Shown here: piece after piece, positions 56,002-64,000 of the stretch
Numbering within the stretch: position 1 is the stretch's first letter
How the letters are laid out: the number at the start of each line of letters is the position of its first letter
DNA from: Turritopsis dohrnii
Taxonomy: Eukaryota > Cnidaria > Hydrozoa > Anthoathecata > Oceaniidae
DNA: 64,000 nucleotides
Assembly: GCA_027922465.2 (NCBI GenBank)
Contig: BQMF02000008.1
Span: 806,001-870,000 of the forward strand
Direction of reading: 5' to 3'
Notes under the pieces: model-generated
Database searches by the model: none
What the model was told of the DNA's origin: nothing
What the model saw: the letters and a program-made list of their open reading frames with translations, nothing else
Program-made: the position numbers and the translations under genes

Positions 56002-59000
56002 CTAAAAATCAAAGATTCGTGAAGAAAATAATTTCCAATGGGACTTATTGTGGCGGGAGATTAATTTTATTTTAGATATTCTAAATAGCTGCCGTTACTA
56101 TGGATATAGATTTGACAGTTTATGCTAATTAATTAATGACAAAATTTTTGAAAAGTTCATATTTTCACGAGTTTTCTTATGAATGATTTAAAAATATCAA
56201 CCAATAGATTGATAAGGATCGAAAATAACGAATCATGTATTAGAAAATCGAGACGGATAAAAAGGTTCAATCAGTTTCTGAAGCAATGACAGGTTGCTAA
56301 GTGACAGGTTGCCAAGCCGACTGGAAAGCATACGATTTCTGAATGAGCGTATAAAAAGGCTATCTTTTTTCAGACTTGTACTTTCCCTATGACTAATGAA
56401 AGCAAGATGCTATCAGCAACAGTATACACGGACTGATACTGTAAAATAAACTTCCACAATTATCTTTTACTGAAAGCTTGCGTCAACAAGTTCTGTAAAC
56501 TGCTTACAACCATTAAAAAGATGGAAGTATGTTCTAAATTGCTTCTTGAAACAAAATTAGAAACATTTAAATCATCAAGTTTGCATAAATTACTGATATC
56601 AGATAATTCAGCTTGTTTAAAAACAAATCACAATAATCGATTTGGCCAACCTCTAAGCCTTAAAACATAATTGAAGGCAATACCAACACCACTAAACACA
56701 ATTAAAAAGCAATTAAGCAGAGTGAGATGAATGTGCTTTCAGTCACAAGTCAACAGCAAACATAACTGCAACATTACTTACCTGGTGCAGTATGTATTAG
56801 CTTGAGCATTTTCAATGCATCGTTTGTGACAGATCATTGTACACACAGTACACTGGAAGGAGACCTTACGCCACACCTGAAACATGAATACAAACATCAA
56901 ACTCCATAACATATTTGATCTTCTTCATGTATCGCTCAACCCTTATGAAATGGAAAGTGGACAAAATGTTGAAGTGCATTTTTATTTACTCTTCTTGATA
57001 ACAAACAAAACACAATAAATCATTTAACCTTATTTTGACAGTAGGAGCATCGGGTAGGGAAATATAGCTCAGTTCCAATAAAATGATGTTCTCGTGGCCT
57101 AAAAATATCATTAAATTTCGATTCAAGACTGTTTTTTTAATCTTTAACAAAAAAAGGTAGAAGGAAAAGAACAAACAACAACAAAAACTTATTTACTTTT
57201 CCTCGGTTTCTTCAGATACCACCACTCTGTCCTAACAATGATAATGGAAAGAACTTTAATTTGTTTTCTTCAAAAACAGAAACTTCAAAAGAACGAGGAA
57301 AAACAATTACCTTTTCTTGACCATGCTCAGAATGGACTTTTTCTAACTCCTCTTCAGTAAGGCTTGTCCAATATTTATAAGCAATTGTAATATCACCATT
57401 ACAACATCCCAAGTTTAATCCAGGCATCATGGTACGCAAATGAGCACGACTGAAGGAGATAATGATGATGTTCAATGTTTTGGTATTGCTGAAGATCTCT
57501 GAAAGGTTACTTCCAGCTGCTTCTTAGAACTTGACGTTCTTCAAAAATTGCAAGTAAATCAAAGATTTAAAACAAATGTCACAGTAATATGAACACATAC
57601 TTGACAGCTTGCCGGTTACTTGTTGCAGCCAGGAAAAAAGTTTGCAAATTCTTATGACTAGCAGTTGATAAACATTCCACAGCTAACTCCATTAAAGGAA
57701 TAGACACCTATTTCAATGATAAATGTTTTAGAGAAAAAGTTGAGAAGGAAAGGTGAGAATATTTCGTCAACTATAACAATATAAAGACATACATAACCCA
57801 AAAGAATATCTTTTTCAAAAGCCATTTCACATTTGCCCCACACACAGATGTTTAAGAATTTCTGTTCTTTTTCAACATCAAAAGAAAATATCTCATTCCA
57901 AACAGGATCCTAAAAAAAGCATTGAATAAACAGAAATGCATTCCCTGTTTCAAAGTCTTAAAATTAAAACTATAAAAATAATGGAGTAATTTTGAAAAGC
58001 TTATCCTTTTGTACCTGACATTAACCTACGTAATATATTTTAAATAATCAAGATAATAGATAAAATTAATGAATCCTGACAACTAAATACTTGGCATTGA
58101 AAAATGAATTCAGAATAAACATTAATGATACCTGGTTGGCATTACTCAGGGATGTCTTTTGCTTCTGTTTTTGTTCTGCCATCTCTTCATCTTCATCTAC
58201 AAACTTGTCACTAACTGCTTCAATGTTATGTTGAGAAATATTATCCCATTCACAATCTGCAGCAGCACTATGGATACTAGTATCTTGCTCCAATTTAACA
58301 GGATGATCTGGTTCACCAATGTAAAATTCATTTTTAGGGTCTTCGTATTTTCTATCATCTACAACTGTTACATGTTTTTTATTAACAGACCGTTGCGACT
58401 TTTGAATAAAACTATCAGCAGATGAAGGGACTTCCTTTTGTAAAGTTGACTTTTTAGGCGTTGAAACACTTGAGTCAGATTGGGATTTATTATGAAGAGT
58501 GTTTTTATTTTTCTTACGAAATATAAATGGAAGAGATCTGCGCCTAGTTGTTCTTGCATTTTCGGCATCAATATTTTGGCTAGTACTAGTTTCAGTAATA
58601 TTGCTTTCAGAGCTATCGGTTTGACTTTTAGTTGCGACATTATCACTACCAGCAATTGAATTTCTATTAAGAAGCTTGCCAATAAATTCCTCGGTAGTTT
58701 CTTCTCCCATCATTTCTTTTTCAATTTCATTCACAATAATGTTTACAAATTCTTCTGTTTCACTATCCTCATCTCGTAGAAGAATGCTGTTGTAGTCAAA
58801 ATTTTCTTCGGCTTCATTAGAGAGTCTATCAAGGGGAAGAGTTTTTTCTACAGTATTGTCAGACGCTTTTTGGTGATAATCTTCTTCTTTAACTTGACTT
58901 TGTTCTGGAGGCCTTTGCAGTTTTAAGGTAAATCTTTAAACACAACAAAACAAAACTATTAAACAGAAATAGAAACAAAAAGCAAGCAACTATAATCTAC

Positions 59001-62000
59001 AGGTATCTGAGTGATTGTGTGCATTTATTTTTGTTGTTATCTCAAATTGCACTTCCAATTCCCTTATAAAGTTTCTAATGAATAAAATACTGTTAAAATT
59101 AACAATAAGCATTATTCATAAAAGCTAAAAAATGATTTGAACATACTTATTTGGAGCATTCTTTATTAAACGAACAGCCTGCTTCATTGATGCAACATCA
59201 ACATTATTTACACTGATTAAGATATCTCCCCGCTGTATATCAAGCTGACTTGAACGAGAGGTCGGATTCACTGTTTTAATAAGTATAATTTCTCTCTTGT
59301 CATCTTCAGTAGTTTCTGCTTCACGACAGAAACTAACACCAATTGAGCCAGATGGATCACGGCAAACTAACACCTAAATAAAATGGAATTAAAAAACTAG
59401 GCCAAACAGAACTGATTACAAAGCCAAGACTAACAACGATCCAAAATTAATCATAAAGGTTTCTGCAAATTAACTGACCTCGTGAACGGGCCACATTGAT
59501 CTTCTTAATGGCATATCTTCTTTCCAAGGTAATGGATCAAGTGATAATGTACAATAAATATGAGATCCTTTTGGTAACTGTGGAATCCGTGTACATTCAA
59601 CTATTTCCACATCAAGTTTACCAACAGTTATCAGAGAATTATGAAGGAAAACCTGGAAGAAAAGAAAAATAATAAGATAATAAGATTGTTGTAACTAGAA
59701 TCAAATTAGGTTTTTGCAATCTACCAACTGTTTTATTTACTCTGCTAAAACCATGTCATAAGGGACACATACTGTTTATCAATCTCTAATCCTTAGGCAA
59801 GTTCTCACGTTATAAGAAAAGAAAATCATGATACAGAAACTACCAGCTTCAAAAGATGAAATTAACTCTACATAAAGTAATTTTCATCACATGATAATTT
59901 GGAGAAACAAATTATCAAATTGATGTAAACAATGAAGAATATTTTGAGACACACTAGACAGGACTAAATAGTTTGATGACATCACAGTCATTAAAGAAAA
60001 CAACCCTAACTTAATTTAACACATATTTTTGTGAATATTTTTGTAAATATTTTTAAGAATCTAAATTATCTTGGACAAAAGCTATTTTGATTCCACTCAA
60101 AAGAGAGTTAATGAAAAACTCTTTTTGTGTGCTACAAAAGGTCAAGTTAGGATTTCTAAGGTATCAGCCTACCTAAGGAGAACTAACTTCAAAAATAAGA
60201 TTTAGGATTAAACTGTTACAAAATTTTCTAAAAAATATTATTTTGCTCTTAATAAAGGAATCATCAATTCATTGAGAGGTCATACTTCCACTGCAATCTA
60301 ATAAGTTATCAGTGGCAACACAAAGGAAATTTTTTTTAAGATGCAAGTCTCTATACATAGGAAGCCCTGTACCAAAAAGAAACTACACAAAGAGAGCATT
60401 ACACATATCGAAATATTCTGGATAACTGTTGGTACTGCACCAGATTTTTTTAATGCTTATGTTCACCATTAGTTTTCATTAAATTCGTCACTAAAAACTC
60501 AAAATATTTGACAATGAAGTTAGACAAGTTCTTATTCTTGTAGAATAATGCTCCATTTAGAATAAGATTTATCCTTCACTTTTTATTCATAATCGCAACA
60601 GTTTAGGTGCAACTGTGAAGTCATATTTATGACAAAAAAATCAACTTTGAACTAATATAATCTAAAATCAATTTACTATAGAGCTTAAAAAGCACCACAC
60701 AATTTTTGACTTTAATTCTCCTTAAATAAGATTACTTAACCTGAACATGCAAAATAAATTCATTACCTCTTTTTTCCCATCTTGAGGTTTTTCTTGAATG
60801 AAAAATGGCTTGTATCTGACTTTATATCGAGGAAATGTATGCTTTTTCTTTATTGAACGACGTATCTGATTATGAATAAATGATGTGAGCTTGGGTAAAT
60901 TTTTACCCTGGAAGTTAGATGTCACATCGATTTCCATGAATGGATCCTACCGAGAAAAAAAGTACTAAAACAATTAAGATAATTATAAGCTTAAAGTTAT
61001 ACTACAAAATGAAAAAATATTGCTAACATTTTATATCATTTTAACAATGCATTGTTTTTACTTACACTATTTTCAATGATGATTTTTTTAAACTACTTAA
61101 ATTTTTATAATATTTCTAGAGGAAACTACAAACCTCATAAAATGAAAACGACCAATGTGTGCAGGGGTTTCGTGTGAACTGAAGCCGTATTCTACCAACA
61201 AGGGAATTTAATTTAACAGTGAAATGTGCAGACTTTCCAAAAATCAAATCCACATTTAATGAAATAATAAAACCACCAGAATATTCGATATCTAGGGCAA
61301 TGTCTATTTCTCGTGGCACTTGAGTTGGGTTACGAGAGTCAATCTTCATCACAGTTGCTTCTATGGTTAAAATGTAGCATATTTCAGCCATTTAAGCCAT
61401 ACCTCAATGAAACATTTATTTTAAATCTCAAATAACTTTAGAATTTCACATCGTTTTTTTTTGAGATACTTGACCATAATGTTGGGCACCTACAATACAG
61501 TTGGGCACCTGCAATACAGTGGTTTCAGAAAGATGTTAGAAAGCCCACCGTATTTCCAAATTCATGCTTTTAAGGTGATGCGCTTATTAGAGGATGGCTT
61601 TTTCATAACCGTGGGAAATGAACTTGGTCTTGTGGTTCCCACCAAATTCAAGTGCATTTTGATGAAAACATAGCTCAGATATTGCATAAAGCCGGTGATA
61701 CACGAGTCGATTAATTGCTTTCGATTAATTGCTTTCGACAAATCGCCTAGTGTATCACTGAAAAATTGCCGAAAAAAGTTGCTTTTTTCGAGTTGCTTTC
61801 GATAAAAAAAATTTCCAACATGTTGGAAATTTAGCAATTAATTGCTTTCTTTTTGTGCAGCAAATGTGCAAAATTAGATTTTGAAGGAAAATGAGAATGT
61901 CACAAATATAGTGTTGTACGTTCTTGTATTCAAGTGAGAAGAAAAATAAAAACTGACTTTACTGAATCTTTTATTAACGAATGGTACAAAGAAGAGAGTT

Positions 62001-63920
62001 TATGGAATGTTAAAAAGCAAAAGCAATCAAAAGCCTTGCTCATCCTCAAAAAGTTATAATAGTGTCAGCTTCGCTTTCAAGGCGAAATTCACTCAAAAGA
62101 GTATCGTAAACACCAAAGTTAACAAGTTTTGTCCATGTTTTGCGTTTTCGTTTCTGATTTCTTTTATTGAGGCTACATTTCAAGATAATCATAGCAGCAG
62201 CTGTGATTTCAATCTTATCCTTGCTGCCTGAAGACATTGTTGAAAGGAAAAATTGCTTGCAAAGATCACCTTTCATACAGCAACTTTTTAACATACGCAC
62301 TACGAGTTCGACGAAAGTCGAAAGCAATTAATCGACTCGTGTATCACCGGCTTAAAAGAACTAATAAAAAAAGAAAGCTACCTATCCTTACTTAGAACTT
62401 TATGGGGATGATTTTAAAAAGAGAATTGGTTACGCATAAAAATTGCTATTTTTTATTATTGTCAATACAACTTCAATAAGTACTATATTCAAGGTGCGGT
62501 GCTAATCAAAGGGTAGCATTTATTTCAATTTCATGGTCTGAAGCAGTTATTGGAGGGTGATACTAAAAAGAGATTAATGTAAAACTTTGATTATTGTGCT
62601 CGTGAAAAGCAGAAAATTACTCCATGTTTTGACTGTTAAGGATACGGTATACATTACATACATCTAAAAAATCAAAAAAAATTTTTTTCAGCAATCTATA
62701 TAAAAAAGTCTAAGCTTTTCAGTGGTAAAGCTAGTTTTTAGATTTTTTTACAGGAAAGCATTTTTTTTCCAAATAAATCTTTTTCTTCAATTGATCTTTC
62801 ACGCATTTTGTGTAAACATGAGTTATTTAAAATTGATTACTCTTTCGTGTATACATTTTGAATTTTTTTGTTAAGTTGCTAATCTTCATTATGATCATGC
62901 TGGATATGTGATCTGTTGCAAAGATTTTAAAACGCTTTTTCTCAGTGTTCGTTTTTTAGCAAAGTTCATACTACATCTTGGATCTCTTTTACAAAACTGA
63001 AAAAGCTCTGCCAAGGAGACTGCTACCATGCTCAAATATATAGATTTTTCTAAAAACGATTTTTCTAAAAACGTTTTCACTCACACCTTTTGTGATTCTA
63101 TCAAGAGTGGAATGAATGCTGAAAACTGAGTAGTTTTGTAAATGAAGTCGCTTTTGTGAAGACGGGGTGTAAATTTTCCAAGGCTCCTAAATTCTTACTA
63201 GTATAAAATTTTCTAATAACATTAATACCATTCGATAGCTTATAAAAAATGCTTTCCAATAATATATAATTTTGCAAACATTTATTTTTTCTTGGCATAA
63301 AAAATCGAATTTGTAATAATTACACTCATAACCTATACCGTAACCTTAAGACATACTTGATACAAAGTAGAACTACAACAACTCCTTACTCTTGATTATT
63401 GGCAAAGAGTCTCCTAAATAGTAATCACTGACTGTAATTTGTTCCATGAGCTTCCCAGCAGCTCGATTGAGTAGCATCTCTTGAAATTCTAAGTTCATCT
63501 TCCTTATGAAAAAATTTCTTGTTTTAGGAGAATCTCGCCATTCTTTCCACAAAAACTGAAATATCAGGTTCAGAAACATACATGTTTCACTATCAGTGGC
63601 ACCTTCAATGCCACAATACTCACGAATACTCTGAAAGAAAAAAGTATCAATAAGTTAATTCGAAAATATTATCTTTTCTTACGGAATTGAACCCAAACAG
63701 AAATTAACAAAACAAAGATGATGATCAGAATAGAATTTTGGCCAGTTACAAATAGCTCACAAATAAAATATTTTACCTGTGGATTTGTCACTGGTTTGTG
63801 AGCAGGGATTAATTTTGGATAGTCATCAGGAAGAGAAGTAAACCAACGGTAAACAATAACTATTTCGACCAAAATCAAAAACACAATGCCAGCCAAGAAA
63901 GATGCAATCAGAATTAACAT
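54541..63920 (-). CDS. PDZD8: PDZD8, ER membrane-contact lipid-transfer protein
   Basis: Eighteen - strand exons, all splice-consistent, encode 1,066 residues (human PDZD8 about 1,150): 63777-63920, 63390-63630, 61134-61360, 60767-60946, 59479-59652, 59147-59373, 58132-58933, 57793-57909, 57601-57707, 57311-57449, 57197-57231, 57029-57098, 56782-56876, 55707-56001, 55534-55593, 55398-55460, 54966-55082, 54541-54648. Order: N-terminal membrane anchor, SMP domain, C2-like strand block, PDZ, disordered linker, C2, C1, linker, coiled coil. In animals PDZD8 sits in the ER membrane and tethers it to mitochondria and late endosomes while moving lipid through the SMP domain. All landmark domains are present in order. 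Confidence 0.93.
56782..57231 (-). CDS. PDZD8: PDZD8 C1 zinc-finger exons with 35-bp microexon
   Basis: Microexon 57197-57231 (DRVVVSEETEE) precedes 57029-57098 and 56782-56876, which together encode a complete C1 domain: HHFIGTELYFPTRCSYCQ, then VSFQCTVCTMICHKRC. The H-x12-C-x2-C ... C-x2-C-x4-H-x2-C ... C zinc ligands are present. In PDZD8 the C1 contacts lipids or Rab7; the split across exons keeps phase throughout. Confidence 0.88.
57311..57909 (-). CDS. PDZD8: PDZD8 C2 domain exons
   Basis: Exons 57793-57909, 57601-57707 and 57311-57449. DPVWNEIFSFDV and KFLNICVWGKCEM with KDILLGYVSIPLMEL are C2 strands. The usual calcium-binding aspartates are mostly lacking. The third exon gives RAHLRTMMPGLNLGCCNGDI and a short acidic helix. 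Confidence 0.8.
58132..58933 (-). CDS. PDZD8: PDZD8 disordered linker exon
   Basis: A large exon of 267 residues, rich in Ser, Thr, Asp, Glu and Lys (RTTRRRSLPFIFRKKNKN, SQSDSSVSTPKKS). The RRRSLP and SVSTPKK words are basophilic-kinase-like sites. It separates PDZ from C2 and is probably flexible and regulated by phosphorylation. Confidence 0.85.
59147..59652 (-). CDS. PDZD8: PDZD8 C2-like block and PDZ domain exons
   Basis: Exon 59479-59652 gives VFLHNSLITVGKLDVEIVEC and SHIYCTLSLDPLPWKED, a short C2-like strand block. Exon 59147-59373 is the PDZ domain: SGSIGVSF is the carboxylate-binding loop and strand B (SIGV in place of GLGF), then LDIQRGDILISVNNVDVASM and AVRLIKNAPNK. Confidence 0.88.
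59653..60766. other. PDZD8 intron, nothing recognised
   Basis: A 1.1-kb AT-rich intron between the SMP end and the C2-like exon. No coding or repeat structure is supported. Confidence 0.65.
60767..63920 (-). CDS. PDZD8: PDZD8 membrane anchor and SMP domain exons
   Basis: The first exon holds the start and a TM helix (ASFLAGIVFLILVEIVIVYR), then SLPDDYP. The next three exons form the SMP lipid-binding domain: ETCMFLNLIFQFLWKEWRDS, DSLPIIK, the strands REIDIALDIEYSGGFIISLN and VGRIRLQFTRNP, and the closing FTRNPCTHWSF and MEIDVTSNFQGKNL with LTSFIHNQIRRSI. The order matches the SMP fold. Confidence 0.9.
61361..63389. other. PDZD8 intron with a MITE
   Basis: A 2.0-kb intron between SMP exons. 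It contains the MITE at 61690. The rest, including 62353-63389, has only short open stretches without a recognisable product. Confidence 0.7.
61690..62353. mobile_element. MITE with 33-bp inverted ends
   Basis: GCCGGTGATACACGAGTCGA and onward to CTTTCG at the left, and the exact complement (to about 62353) at the right. The left end continues with tandem ATTAATTGCTTTCG words. The internal open stretch at 62046-62327 is not a recognisable transposase. TA or TAA flanks are possible. Confidence 0.85.
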
Positions 63921-64000
63921 TTTACAATCTTTTCATAGATATTGCCTGCTAAATTGAGTCTGGAAAATAATAAAGGTTTACAAATAGAGTAATACATAAA

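Noticed and set aside
62046..62327. 93-residue - strand frame inside the PDZD8-intron MITE
   Set aside because: No transposase motif; its position inside a short inverted-repeat element suggests a chance frame.

Overview
The window is AT-rich animal DNA with intron-split genes. The protein architectures (C-type lectin, LamG, MAM, SEA, FN3, TSP1, SMP/PDZ/C1) are metazoan. Compact introns, phase-1 exon modules and a mixture of hAT-like, PIF/Harbinger, Helitron, CR1/L2-like LINE and MITE elements suggest an early-branching marine invertebrate. A hydrozoan-type cnidarian is my best guess and a sponge is possible; the sequence alone does not settle it.

Region 1 (about 1 to 31,469, + strand) is one giant gene whose 5' end lies outside the window. 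I chained about 45 exons by splice sites and reading phase. From 2,203 to the stop at 31,469 they give one open frame of about 4,213 codons. The order is: F5/8C half, Cys-rich and unknown modules, C-type lectin, LamG, Cys-rich, PAN/WSC-like, a propeller-like pair between two related jelly-roll-like modules, MAM, LamG, EGF-like, LamG, SEA, nine FN3, TSP1, Cys-rich module, three TSP1, a second SEA with a GSVIV autocleavage-type motif, three FN3, an S1-like half of a glutamate-receptor-type ligand-binding domain, TM1, a pore loop with the potassium filter TVGYGD, TM2, an S2-like half, TM3 and a cytosolic tail. This is ionotropic-glutamate-receptor topology with a potassium-channel filter, fused to a large adhesion ectodomain. 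It is the most unusual system in the window.

Region 2 (22,807 to 30,495) is a 7.7 kb intron between TM2 and the S2-like exon, loaded with transposons: two inverted-repeat MITEs, a hAT-like non-autonomous element, and a 2.6 kb element whose ends carry arrays of GCGCTTA and of TGACTCC/GGAGTCA motifs.

Region 3 (31,470 to about 52,150) is intergenic and repeat-rich. It holds a tRNA-derived SINE, a LINE reverse transcriptase split by a large insertion that contains a PIF/Harbinger element (itself carrying a nested MITE), a 579-bp tandem duplication, and a head-to-tail chain of five Helitron-like units inside the 3' region of a second LINE.

Region 4 (52,160 to 53,408, + strand) is a compact two-exon gene with a TATA box, a small secreted protein (154 aa) and an AU-rich 3' UTR, a design typical of cytokine-like, fast-turnover messages.

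Region 5 (54,541 to 63,920, - strand) is a complete 18-exon PDZD8 orthologue of 1,066 aa (TM, SMP, PDZ, C2, C1, coiled coil), a membrane-contact-site lipid-transfer protein. It converges on the small secreted gene.
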